Shown: positions 1 to 9,905 of the stretch, piece by piece | Layout of the letters: each line of letters begins with the position of its first letter | Numbering within the stretch: position 1 is the stretch's first letter | Assembly (NCBI GenBank): GCA_022925895.1 | Contig: JAKSYS010000280.1 | Coordinates: forward strand, 1-64,000 | Source of the DNA: Fragilaria crotonensis | Taxonomy: Eukaryota > Bacillariophyta > Fragilariophyceae > Fragilariales > Fragilariaceae | Direction: 5' to 3' | Length of the DNA stretch: 64,000 bases | The notes under the pieces: generated by a model | Databases searched by the model: none | Told to the model about the DNA's origin: nothing | The model's input: only the letters and a program-made list of their open reading frames with translations | Program-made: the position numbers and the translations under genes

Positions 1-28
1 GTGTACATGAGGTAAAACTTCACCGCCA

Positions 29-1937
29 TCATCGCCGACACATCACAAGAGTCTCAGAGATGTTCGCCTCCGACGCTGCGACTTCCATGAGACAATGTAA
101 AGAGGTTCTTTCTCTTATCTTCCCCTTACCAGCAATGCTCCTATTGCTTGGCGTCGTGATCAAGCAAACGTATTGCAGATTTTCGCAATGCAAGCTTGAC
201 AGAGCCTTCTCCGCTACAATCTTGGCACCGATCATGACGAGCGGCACACCATTGCCAGGACGACTACTGGCTCCAACGAAGAGTACGTTTGATAGTCTTA
301 GAACTGGAGCCGGGCCTCGTCACACTCAGTTGTGACAGACCGTGGCTCAGTGCAAAGGGTGTTCCAGCAGCGACATTGTACTGGTCTGCGTAGGTCGCTG
401 GTGTATCAACCACTTCATCCAGGAGATGATATTCCAGGCCCTTCAGGGAAGGTATTGCCGAGAGTCGTCGCAAGACCGCTTTTCGAGTTTGAGAAATGAA
501 ATCTTCGTCAAACTGTTGCTTGTAAAGTTCGAGGGCCTCGGCTCGTGGCCGCTTGGCCCATTCGTGGTTTCGTGTCAAGGTCGAACATGGAACCAACACC
601 AAAATTGCATCGCAACCACTAGGTGCTGCGGTGGGGTCAGTCTTTGACGCTCTGTGAACGTAGAAATTGCAGGGTTCTAACTCCGCCAGATTGCTCTGTT
701 CATTTCGCAAGACTCGCCAACTATTCTTGGCGCGCTCAGTGCTCTCAGCTGTCATAAACACATTGTGCGTGTTGAGGTCCGACAGCTCCTTGTCGACCGA
801 CCAGTGAAATGCAATGACGCCACTACTGTAGTCAAAATTGTCATTCCAATCGTATCGTTCCAAGTTCGTGTCCTTCAACAAAGTCTCCGTCGCAAATGGT
901 AGATCGGCATTGATGATTACCAAGTCAGCAGGGATGAAAGTATGCGATTCGTCGTATCGTAAACACACCTTGGTCGTTTACCTTGGTAACTGTGGTATCG
1001 CAACGTATCTCGACACCCAGGTCCAGCACAAGCCGTTCCAAAGCATTTGTAACCGCTTCGAAGCTCCTATGGAGCATGCACTCCTCCTTTGGTCGGATGC
1101 AGCTCAATTGCTGCAAGTAAGCCAAAGACTGCAGGAGCGGTTTTGCGTATCCCGCCCCAGCTGGTTGTCGTTGCGATAGGGTTCCAAGCCAACGTACAGG
1201 TTTTGAAACGACGCCATTGCCTTCATTTTCGTAGACTCGAACATTGCATCCAAAACATCCGAATGTGGCTTGAGCGGCCATGCGCGTGCACCATCTCTCA
1301 ATGCTTCAACGGCAAATGCAGGAAATGACGTGAGATTGAGACGCTCTTCAATAAAGTTGGGCAAGCCGCAGTCTAGGTACGCGGCCATAGTCCTCATGTA
1401 GTCATCCCATTTGGTCGCCCCGTTTGGTTCATACCCGTTCATCTTCAGGCGTGACCTGTATTCTTCGTCTTGATGCTGCTGTGATTCAGAGGGAAACCCC
1501 AGTTCGATGCGATCGCCATCTTCAAAGACCACTTGATAGGCAGGGGAGCATTGAGCCATTTCCAATCCATATTGTGAGGCATTCTTTTGGTTGTTCGAAC
1601 AATCACGGAAAATCAAGGTAAACGTCCTTCAGCAACAACAAACTGACCCTCTCGTGTCGAAAATCGCCTCTCGTAGTAGATACGGAGAAGGAGCCGCATC
1701 GTCCTCCCATTGGCCATTCTTCTCTAAGAGAAGAACCTCGATCTGTTCATCACGAGCGGAGGAGGCGATTCGTGCTGCAGATGCCAAACCTCCAACGCCT
1801 CCACCAACGATGATGACACGCTTAGGACTCGTCGTGGAAAGAGGTCGACATGTACGCAACAATAGCAAGAACGTCCACCATACGAAGGGCACGAGTGGCA
1901 TCGGAAATCGTTGATATGTGCTCTGCCCAGATTGCAT
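29..1937 (-). pseudogene. CrtI-like phytoene dehydrogenase / FAD amine-oxidase family gene, multiply frame-broken
   Basis: This is a FAD-dependent carotenoid-type dehydrogenase of the CrtI family, which normally desaturates or isomerises carotenoid precursors. The N-terminus has a hydrophobic stretch (PLVPFVWWTFLLLL) and then the Rossmann motif VIIVGGGVGGLASAARIA. A GGRCGS motif and a SLLLLKDVYLD block follow in another frame. Further pieces in order are ASFQNLYVGLEPY (about 1200), FEAVTNALERLVLDLGVEIR (about 1030), FYVHRASKTDPTAAP (about 640) and the C-terminal VGASSRPGNGVP FAD-binding signature (about 250). Order and spacing match a whole family member of roughly 600 residues. However, the frame changes at least five times (near 1715, 1665, 1625, 1170 and 270), with no GT-AG intron explaining the jumps I checked. 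The ATG at 1935-1937 fits the start. It is either a recent pseudogene or an indel-rich stretch of assembly. The family call is firm; the exact substrate is not known. Confidence 0.7.
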
Positions 1938-2632
1938 CCTGACAAGATCGCACGGATCAAAGATCCATCACTGTGTACTCGGAGTACTCCGTATGTATGA
2001 CATACAGACGCCAAAAAAGGTGACACGGTGAGTATACTGTACTGGAGTACCAGTACAAGTACGTCATACCTCTGGTACTCGTGTGCCGATATTCCCTGAT
2101 ACTCGGTACAGTACAAAGTACCTGGTAGCACAGCATCAGAAATCACAATACAGCATACAGCATATGCATCTACAGTACGTGCTAATGCTACCCCATACTG
2201 ATTACTGATCCTGTGTTTTTATGCCGCCTGAAAGGACTGAGTTCAGATTTTCCGAATCCCACATTCCTTGACACCTTCAAAAAAATCCATTGTTGCAATT
2301 CGGCAGGGCTGATTCAACAAAAGGAGCACGCAAGAATCTGTTTCACGAGATGGACGTCAACGCGAACTTAGGAAATGGAAGCGATGGACCGGTGTAGATC
2401 CTAAAAATAACAAAACTAAGTAGAAGCTTATTGAAGAAACGCGATGAAATGGATGGTAGTGGTACTGGTTTGCGGGATGTGTGTGTTGGGTGTGTGTGTG
2501 TGTGGGCCTGTTCGGTGATAATGATCGAAAAAGGAAGTACTTTTTCAGCGTGGCCCCTTCGACAGACTCTCTTTCAACTAGAGATGGAAACTTCACGCTG
2601 CGAGTTCGTCTGTGAAGGTCAGGATGGACTCC
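1938..2632. other. Intergenic spacer, GTAC-rich, with a GT microsatellite
   Basis: No gene is seen. Positions 1975-2170 are dense in GTAC-containing palindromes (GTACTCGGAGTAC, CAGTACAAGTAC). A short GT/TG microsatellite lies at about 2477-2507. The open frames here are low-complexity and lack recognisable motifs. Confidence 0.6.
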
Positions 2633-3111
2633 TTATTTGTCGCCATCCACAGGTACTAGATCGCAGACGATGCCTTGCTTCCGCAGAGCATCATGATACA
2701 TCTCTGCTACTTCGTAAACCCACGTCCCAACGACAGCCATACCATTCTGATGTGCTTGCATCATGGTATTGTACGCAGTATTTCCGATAGTCCCGTAATT
2801 TGAACCAAAGAGCGAGCAACGTGTTCTCTTGTGTTCAGTCCATCGTTGTAAATTCTCACTTCCCACGCTTCATTTCCGGATCGTTCACGTTTCTCGGTTC
2901 TATCCGTTCCTTTGCGAGGAGTGCCTGTTTCGGTTTCAGGTTCCAATACGGCAGGACCCTTGGTCTTGAATGGTGCCTCTTTTTCAATGACGGCAGCCTT
3001 CAAAACGACAGAACGTGACCTTCCCCAAACTCTCGAAGATGCCACAGGAGAGAAGGAAGTCGTCGCGATGAAAGCGGAAGCAAGGATGATGAATTGAAAC
3101 AGGCGGAACAT
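2633..3111 (-). CDS. clpS: Plastid-targeted ClpS, Clp protease adaptor, with one frame break
   Basis: ClpS hands N-degron substrates to the Clp chaperone-protease. The ATG at 3109-3111 opens a signal peptide (MFRLFQFIILASAF) that ends in the diatom plastid motif ASAF, so import into the complex plastid is inferred. After a linker rich in E, K and T comes the ClpS core: EAWEVRIYNDGLNTREHVA, then QITGLSE, NTAYNTMMQAHQNG and VGTWVYEVAEMYHDALRKQG, ending at VPVDGDK. The D/N of YNDGLN and the MMQAHQNG helix are family landmarks. Between LSE and NTAYN the frame slips by one base near 2783, with no room for an intron. It is either a single-base sequence error or an inactivating mutation. The length (about 160 residues) is normal for an organelle ClpS with pre-sequence. 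Confidence 0.78.
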
Positions 3112-4415
3112 GATTATCAACAAGTCTTGATGGCAAAGGAAGTGGCCGAGAGGAAATCGATAAGAGTGGATTTTGCGGTGAGAAGTACTATTCAATGGTG
3201 ATATGTGCACTGGCTGAATAGATAGAGGCCTATGCTTATACCTTGTACTGCATGTTCTCTGAACGCTTTTTGTTTCGAGTTTCGATGGCCCTGAACATGG
3301 CTGACGTTGGCGTTTTCTACGCTGTTTCTACGGCGATTACTACTGACAATGAAATTGCGTCGTCCTCAGTTGGGGGTGCGTGTTGCATGAAGAGCGGCTG
3401 CAAAAAATTGAACACGTACGATTACTACCGTTGGCTATTACGAGTAGGGGAGCATATGACATACAAGTACAATTGTGCTCGTCGTACAAACTTCAGGTTT
3501 GTATGTTTATCAATCCTGCAACATGACTCCAAACTCCGAACTCGAATCTGATTGGTTACTGGAGGGTGAAGTACAAGATTCGCTCACGGCGAATATATCG
3601 TACAGTATGTCATAGTACAACCGTACAAGATTCAGCCAGAGGCGAAAATGTCCTGGTGAACTGGTACCCAAGTTCCCCAAATTGGCGACGTGTGAACGAA
3701 CAATGTTCATTGGTCAGACAAACGTATTACAGAAGAAGTGAAAAGTGAAACTCGAGATTTCACGATGGTTCAAGTATTGTACTGTACTTGTACCAACATT
3801 TCTACTCAACTACTGTATTACTATCACACGCTACAGTACCACGGGCCATACTGGACGCCAGGAATCTTCGGCATGGAACACTATCATATCTATAGTACAT
3901 ACGACTATGCATACATACTGAAAAAATGGAGTCATACTGATGTCATACTGTCATACTCCTATCATACAACTTACCGTACATAATATTAATGGTATTAATT
4001 GCACCGGTAGACCGGTAGTAACAGTACTAGATCTCAGAGTACCACTGGTAGTACTTGATAGATCCCTTACCAAGATTATTGTTCTTCGTAAAAGGGTAAT
4101 ATTGCGTGGAGACCATCAAGAAAGAGGGGCCATTTCTTGTATGAGCATGCCAGACCCCGTTCTTTAGCAATCAGGGCGTAACAAGGTCTAAGGCATGCAC
4201 GAATAGTCGGATTCTCAATACTCATATTGTAGTTTATCACCACCAGGTTGTGTGTGCACATGATTGCTGTCCTTGTCACCCAGCGTCACTCCGTCGACGC
4301 GATCAACGTAATGCGTGGGTTGTGTTTCGATACGTTTTTGAATTCGCCACACACAAGAAATCTCCAAAATGATCTCAGGAGAATCCACTCTGTCGTTCAA
4401 CCATCGTAATATTGC
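3112..4415. other. Intergenic spacer with GTAC-rich stretches
   Basis: No convincing gene lies here. GTAC-type palindromes are frequent at 3440-3480 and 3760-4050 (GTACTGTACTTGTACC, ACCGGTAGACCGGTAG). The short open frames lack motifs and read like palindrome translation (Y, T, S, V rich). Confidence 0.6.
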
Positions 4416-5416
4416 TCATGAAGTTTTCCACAACCAGTTGTCAAACAACTTTTTACCACTCTCAACGCCGAGAAAGAGCGCCGCGTTAGCCGGAAAAGCA
4501 CGAATCAGAGTCGGTCCTAAACCAGAATACAATCCTCGGATGCCTCGCTCTCGTCCAATTTTCAGCAGTTCTGAAAGTACGATCCGACAACTTTGGTGTC
4601 GTATCGAGCTTGAACATTCGTCTTGGAACATCAAATGGCATAGCCATGGTCCATCCAACCATTCCCGCAAATCCACCCGAAAGGAAGTAATTCAACTCGT
4701 CTGGCATCGATGGTACGTGAGTTCGAAACAGATACGTGAAAACCTCGTAGATCCAAAGAAAAAGGCATAAAAACTACCATCACGCATCAATTGTCCTCAA
4801 GTCCCACAGCCAAGGATTTCATACCCCCGCGTTTTATCATATCCTTAAAGATTTGATCGGAACTATGAGATCCAACAATGACCTGGGTCTTGGCCTTGAC
4901 AATTTCGGACGGTAATAGTACAATTGCCGAACAGCATCCAGTCAAACTTCCCATGAGAAAGGGTTTGAACAGATCCGGCTGCCCCGTTGTGTTGCTAAGA
5001 GCGTCATCTGGAAAGGCTCTTTTCAGCGCTTCGTTAACACCAAATGCCATGGCGTTTTCAGCGGCCATGCCCATGGCGGTCGGGACTGCTCCCTTCCAAA
5101 AGGCAGCGATGCCTTCATTTTGAAAGATCGAGGCCGTAGTTCCAACAACCGATCCGTTCAGCAGCGGGTTGGTTTGCATTCTGACCTTCACTGTATCGAA
5201 AGGCTAGGAAATAGAGAGGTAATAAAGGAAAAGTAAGATTTGTATTACATAGCAGTACCGAATGTTTGTTGGGTTGGCAGTTGACTGGCCAATGGTTCGT
5301 CCTCGTCAAAGCCAACTTACCTGACCCGTGTAACAACAAGCAATTGAACCCAAGGTTGCCGAGAAGATATCTCTTGTAACGGCGCGAGGGTCGGCCACAG
5401 ATGTTTTCTCCGACAT
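4416..5416 (-). CDS. Mitochondrial carrier (SLC25) family, several frame breaks
   Basis: This is a six-helix solute carrier of the mitochondrial inner membrane. The ATG at 5414-5416 (MSEKTSVADP) is followed by ATLGSIACCYTGQ, then an intron at 5204-5320 (GTAAGT...CTAG), then the first signature PFDTVKVRMQTNPLL. The second repeat carries LLPSEIVKAKTQV and the third carries MPFDVPRRMFKL, followed by GLYSGLGPTLIRAFPANAALFLGVE. All three PX[DE]XX[KR]-type signatures can be recognised (the third as PFDVPRR). The first two thirds resemble carnitine/ornithine-type carriers. After position 4800 the reading frame changes at least three more times (around 4790, 4745 and 4595), without intron signals at those points. 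The frame-broken part lies in loop and helix regions between repeats 2 and 3. The substrate cannot be told. It is a pseudogene if the breaks are real. Confidence 0.72.
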
Positions 5417-6026
5417 ATGGAATTTTCGTTGGCGATGTTAAGTGAGAGTTGTCTCGGGATTGAAGTGCGACCGAGTGATTATTAGGTGTAAGGGTAAAAG
5501 TGCAGCGATGCCTGAACTGAATTGTGTGACCAACATTCGAATTTTGAATGGTCGCAAGTCGCAACGTGAAAGTGCGTTGTCGGCAGTTGTTCGTCGCAGT
5601 CACAGACTCGCTCGGTGCGACGGTACGAGTACTAGGTACCCTACCGGAGAAATGTACCAGGTATGACATACAACTGTAGCACTCGGATTATGAAGTACTC
5701 CGAGTACTATACGCATAAATAACGCATAGTATGACCCTATGAACTACATATGAACATATGAACCATGAACGTGTCGCAGAGTCGCAGTGCTTCGTTGTCG
5801 CTCTCTCTCTGTTCGTCTCGACAGGATTCAAAATTCAAATAGCGGCTCATGTCATCGGCGCCCCTGGTGGTAGGCTGACATTTATGACTCTAATCGCATC
5901 ATTACATCCTGCAACCTATTGTTAACTTGCGCAGGTACGAGGACTTTCTCCGATTGAATTCCTCTTGTTCTTTCCTTCCAACTTCCCTCTTCGCTGGATT
6001 TATCGAGAAACTTGAAAACTTGACCC
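5417..6026. other. Divergent promoter region between carrier and SUMO-like gene
   Basis: No gene is seen. This is the shared upstream DNA of two divergent genes. A GTAC-rich patch lies at 5625-5720 (GGTACGAGTACTAGGTACC). CTCTCTCTCTG occurs at about 5800. No TATA box is obvious. Confidence 0.5.
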
Positions 6027-6970
6027 ATGAGTAGCGACAATGATGCGAAGGATACCATCGACATATTCACCTTCACGAAAAAAATCTTTTCGGCAGAAAC
6101 GACCAGTCGGTGAAAGTGATAGTGACAGTGACCGTGAAGATGATACTATGCTCTCAAGTAAACGAACCAGACCATCCGTCAGCCTCGTGCAACGGTTGGA
6201 AGCTGAAGATGACGACGATTCGGACATCGAAATCAGCACAAAACCCAAGTCATACAACACGGCAGAATTCAACCTGCTAGACGACGATTCCTCAGACGAC
6301 GATCAAGTGGCAATTCTTCCCACTCGAATTTTGGAACAACACTCCTCTTTAGAATCAATTCGAAAAGCGAGGATGGCTCGTGAAAGTCTACAAAGGGCAC
6401 AAACCTACCATGCCGAAGACATTCCTGAAACGGACGAAGGAGTTATTCTTGATTTCGACTTGCCGGATCGGAATTTGGGATCCAAATTGTCTGTTAACAT
6501 TCAATACCTTAATCGCTTTAAGAAGCACCTTCTACAAATTGGAACCACTGCAAAAGGCATTGGATCGCTTGCGTGTTCAATTGGGTCTTGGCAAGGATCT
6601 GGAGTTAGTGTTGCAGAACACCCACCTTCCGAACGCGCTGGATCTGACCAAGACTCCTGCGTCGCACCAAATTTCCAATGGCGCCACCTTGGTCCTTCGG
6701 GTTATCGAATCAATTTCCCAAAATCTCGGTGCCAGTCTGACTCTCAAATTACGAACCATCCAGTCAGGCAAATTGATATCGGAAGATGAATTCTTACTCC
6801 GAGAACGCGAACCCTTTTCTAATCTTGTTATGTTGTACAAGAAGCGCATGAACTTGGCCATGGACAAACTTGTCAGCTTCGCGTTTGAAGGGGAGGCCTT
6901 GGGAATGTCACGAACACCTCAATCACACGACATGGAGACAGAGGACATCATTGACGTGACTGTCAAGTAA
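6027..6970 (+). CDS. Rad60/Esc2/NIP45-like protein with two SUMO-like domains, frame-broken
   Basis: Proteins of this family couple the SUMO pathway to genome stability. The ATG at 6027 (MSSDNDAKDTIDIFTFTKK) gives the best N-terminus, but its frame fails at a run of seven A's at 6078-6084. The adjacent frame then continues with an acidic, serine-rich tail (ESDSDSDREDD, DDDSSDDDQ) typical of the family N-terminus. A second frame change occurs between about 6500 and 6540. The C-terminal half holds two SUMO-like folds. The first has NTHLPNALDLTKTPASHQIS. The second has LTLKLRTIQSGKLISEDEF, then KLVSFAFEGEALG and DMETEDIIDVTVK, which matches the Rad60-SLD consensus (F-x-F-[DE]-G-x-x-L ... ME-x-[DE]-D-x-I-[DE]-V). 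No C-terminal GG is present, so this is not a conjugated SUMO. The domain call is good; the exact orthologue is inferred. Confidence 0.65.
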
Positions 6971-7192
6971 GAAAGGGCTTTCGTCTAGGTACAATCTGAT
7001 TCGAAGTCATCCGTGGCTCAGAAATCGAGAAGCGCTGCATTTCCGTTTGCTGTTTCCCCAAAGTTTTCACCTTGTCCGGTCAAGAAATCTCACTATACCC
7101 ATTTTCAATACGAGGATTCGCAAGGTGAGGCGACGACAACACCACGGTAGGGGAGGTCACCGAACGGTGTACTGTAACCGTTAGATTATATC

Positions 7193-8350
7193 CTACGCTG
7201 CACCATCTTCCTTCGATTCGCCGTAGAGCCAAGATTGAGTACGAATAACTGCGAGAGCTTCAACATACTTAGCTTCCAAAATCACTACTGATTTCTTCCA
7301 GGATGACCATTTCGGTGGTAGGCCGACATGAGCGACCAACGAGGAGCAGGCTGGAGCAACCAAGATAACGTCCACGCCAAAGTTTTCAAGCAATTGTGTC
7401 AATGATTTGGACAAAGCGACACCTTCCTGGTCCGCACAGAGAGGCGCCACGACGTCACAAATGCTCCCAATTGCGTTGACGAATCGAGCCATAATCGCCG
7501 AGCCAGGTGCCACGATTGCAACGCGAGGACGCTGTACAAAAACCGGAGAAATGCCGGAATAGGCTTCATCGTCAGGTTGATCGAACCAGTATCCGGATCC
7601 CGGAGTTCTGAATGGAGTATACAGCCCACAGTCGGTGATTGTGACGGGAACCGTCGGAGTCCCATCCTTTGTGGCAAAGGTTGTTGCATAGTCTAGAACT
7701 GCAAAACCCGAGACAACTTCACCAAACACCACGTGCTTACCATTACATTGGGGTGCTGCTGCTAAGGTGATAAAAAACTGCGACGAATTCGAATTCTTGC
7801 CCGAATTCCCCATTGATAGCACACCATTTCGGTCGTGTCCTAATAATAACCCTGGTCGTTCGTCCTTGAACTTCTTTCCACCGAAGATACTCTCTCCAGC
7901 CGAGCCATTGCCTTTGACGAAGTCACCAGCTTGCAAAACGAAATCCGTTTGAATTCTATGGACCGTCGAACCACGATATGTCATCGGCTTACCGGATTCT
8001 CCCGTTGGAACTGGTTTACCTTGAGATCCATTCCAACAGAGAGTGGCAAAATTCTCGCACGCCAACGGTGCGACATTCCAATAGAGTTTGACAACAATCC
8101 GATTTCCTGCCGACGGGGGTTTCACTTCGATCTCTCCCTTGCCACTCCACTCATGATCTACCTGATATAGATCTGGAATACGTGATAATTCACTCCCACC
8201 CAACAGACGCAAGTCGTTGGAGGAAAAGCCATACCTGGAGTCGGTGGCAGCAACAAAGGCGGCGCATCGAGCGAACTTTGCTCTAGAGTCGTTAAAGTCT
8301 AGATCAATGAAGCAGAACTCAGCAGCGCTGGCGTTGATGAAAGATGGCAT
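7193..8350 (-). CDS. Cyclophilin-type peptidyl-prolyl isomerase with N- and C-terminal extensions
   Basis: This is a 385-residue protein read without a break; the ATG at 8348-8350 (MPSFINASAAEF) is the first one in frame. Residues about 85-250 form the cyclophilin fold: APLACENFATLCWNG, YRGSTVHRIQTDFVLQAGDF, GVLSMGNSGKNSNSSQFFIT and GKHVVFGEVVSG. The catalytic Arg (VHRI), Phe, Gln (LQAGDF) and SQFF residues are present. The Trp that binds cyclosporin in CypA (TEWLDGKH) is replaced in APQCNGKH, so low drug sensitivity is expected. The first 85 residues contain FIDLDFNDSRAKFARCAAFV and NDLRLLGGSELSRIPDLY. The last 135 contain a Rossmann-like hydrophobic pattern (PRVAIVAPGSAIMARFV, FGVDVILVAPACSSLV). 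I do not recognise either extension. No signal peptide is seen, so a cytosolic or nuclear location is likely. Confidence 0.85.
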   Translation of the reverse strand: MPSFINASAAEFCFIDLDFNDSRAKFARCAAFVAATDSRYGFSSNDLRLLGGSELSRIPDLYQVDHEWSGKGEIEVKPPSAGNRIVVKLYWNVAPLACENFATLCWNGSQGKPVPTGESGKPMTYRGSTVHRIQTDFVLQAGDFVKGNGSAGESIFGGKKFKDERPGLLLGHDRNGVLSMGNSGKNSNSSQFFITLAAAPQCNGKHVVFGEVVSGFAVLDYATTFATKDGTPTVPVTITDCGLYTPFRTPGSGYWFDQPDDEAYSGISPVFVQRPRVAIVAPGSAIMARFVNAIGSICDVVAPLCADQEGVALSKSLTQLLENFGVDVILVAPACSSLVAHVGLPPKWSSWKKSVVILEAKYVEALAVIRTQSWLYGESKEDGAA

Positions 8351-8464
8351 GGTGTAACCGTTAAGGTCGAAGGTGATCCATGCGACATCAAGCGTGGGAG
8401 AGTGTGTTAGTTGGTTTGTGATCAAAGATCAAATTGATAAATGATGTATGCATAACGCATAACT

Positions 8465-8680
8465 GGGAGCCCGTCTACGTCCCCTTCTCGAGCCGGTCAA
8501 ACGATCTAAATAAATCGACTTCGAGAAATTAAATGCGTTATCAGCCAACCATGTAGGTTTTAGGGGATAAAACAATACCTCCAGAATCTCATCTTCGGAT
8601 GGTATTCGTATAGACAGTGATGTAGAACCTACGCAAGTAAAAGATTGACCGGCTCGAAAAGGGGACACAGACGGGCTCCC
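8465..8680. repeat. Inverted repeat, 36-bp arms with ~144-bp loop
   Basis: The left arm is 8465-8500 (starts GGGAGCCCGTCTACG) and the right arm is 8645-8680 (ends CAGACGGGCTCCC). They are reverse complements over 36 bases with about three mismatches. The 144-bp middle is AT-richer. It lies just upstream of the cyclophilin gene. It could be a small foldback element or MITE remnant; no target duplication was identified. Confidence 0.65.
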
Positions 8681-9696
8681 TCTTTTCGTAAACGTGACGT
8701 CATAGGAATCCTGCAAAACAAAATTCTTCCGCAGGTTTTCAATGGAGCCCTGGCACGCCCGCAGACGACGCCGACCCGACCCAGAGCACGCGCCTCGCGC
8801 CTCCCAATTCCCAATTCAAATGGTTTGATCTTTGATCTTTGATCCCCTCTGCTAATTCAAATATGGATGCGAAGGCTCCCTAAATGGCAGGCTCGTACAT
8901 TGTGTATCCTTGATTGATTGACGTACTATTGCAGCTGCTGTCTGGAGTTGAAAACAATTGCAACAAAAGGTACTAGTATCATAGCAGAAGTAGCTCACAT
9001 GTCCACATTAACAAGAACATTGATTCAGGCAGGACGAGGCTTTGGATGCTGCCACATTTGATCGGAAGCAATGGACTGCCATCCTGCCTTTCATCATCTG
9101 GTCTTTGGATAGCAGCGGTGCATTTGTGGACAGTCAAATTCCAGACCTCCTTGCTTGAGTTTGCAAAGCCAACTAGTAAGCATAGTAGCTAGTTTATGGG
9201 GTCAGAAGGTTTAGCTACTTTGCTGGGAAGTAAAATACAGAGTTAATTTGCAATGGCGGGATAAGATCATTGTTTGGCAAGGAGGCAAGTTGTTTACAGC
9301 TACTCTTGATGGAATTTGAAGTTGCTGGAATGAGGTAGGGGTAACACCTTGTTGGCAACGGCGGCGGTGGCAAAAAATATCATATTGTGTGTTGTGGAAC
9401 AGGTTGTATGTATCAAGGCTCAAAGCAGGACCAGAAGAATCAAAGCTAACAAGAACACAACAGGAGGGAAACCCTCCATTTTGATTGTATGAAGCAACTC
9501 ACAAGGCAACACTGGGAAGCGTATACCATGGAAGACAAAAAGAGGTTGGGCATGGGATAGTGTTGATGATGCTGGACATTATCTTGTTGCTGGAATTCGA
9601 TGGGCCCATTTTTAGCACCAAACAAAGTTGAAGCCAAGTGATGTTGCAATTCCAACAAAACTCATCATTGTTGCCGATAAAAATCTGATTGTTTTG
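8681..9696. other. Unassigned spacer
   Basis: No gene is recognised. A short TGATCTTTGATCTTTGATCC triplication lies near 8825-8845. Open frames at 9211-9658 on the minus strand are short, lack motifs and are not taken as genes. GTAC palindromes are rare from here to 11.8 kb, unlike the spacers on either side. Confidence 0.5.
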
Positions 9697-9905
9697 GAGA
9701 CCGCGGGATTTTCGGGGTCTTGTAGTCCGAAAATCCAGAGATGATTTGAGACCAAAGGATTTTCGAAGTCCAGAACTCCAAAAATCCCAGAATGCTTTGA
9801 GACCGCGGGTTTTCTGGAGTCAAGTAGTCCCAAAATCCCGCAATGTTTTGAGACCCATGGTTTTTCGGAGTCGAGTAGTCTAGAAAGCCCGCGGTCTCAA
9901 AACAT
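9697..9905. repeat. 51-bp minisatellite, four units, partly inverted end
   Basis: Units start at 9697, 9748, 9799 and 9850, each beginning GAGACC and containing GGATTTTCGGAGTC-like and AGTAGTCC..AAAATCC blocks. The period is exactly 51 bp, so one frame stays open and encodes a 17-residue repeat (LRPKDFRSPELQKSQNA and variants). The last unit runs into an inverted copy of the unit head (CCGCGGTCTCAAAAC, about 9891-9905). Further half-copies (AAAATCCCGC) continue to about 10000. Confidence 0.8.

Noticed and set aside
2357-2596. 79-residue open frame over the GT microsatellite
   Set aside because: HTHTQHTHP-type composition comes from the dinucleotide repeat.
5115-5669. 184-residue open frame (-) overlapping the carrier gene
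   Set aside because: It reads through the 5204-5320 intron in a different frame from the carrier exons; the conserved carrier reading explains the DNA better.
9697-9905. Regular array considered as a CRISPR
   Set aside because: The whole 51-bp unit repeats without unique spacers, the units diverge, and the host is eukaryotic.
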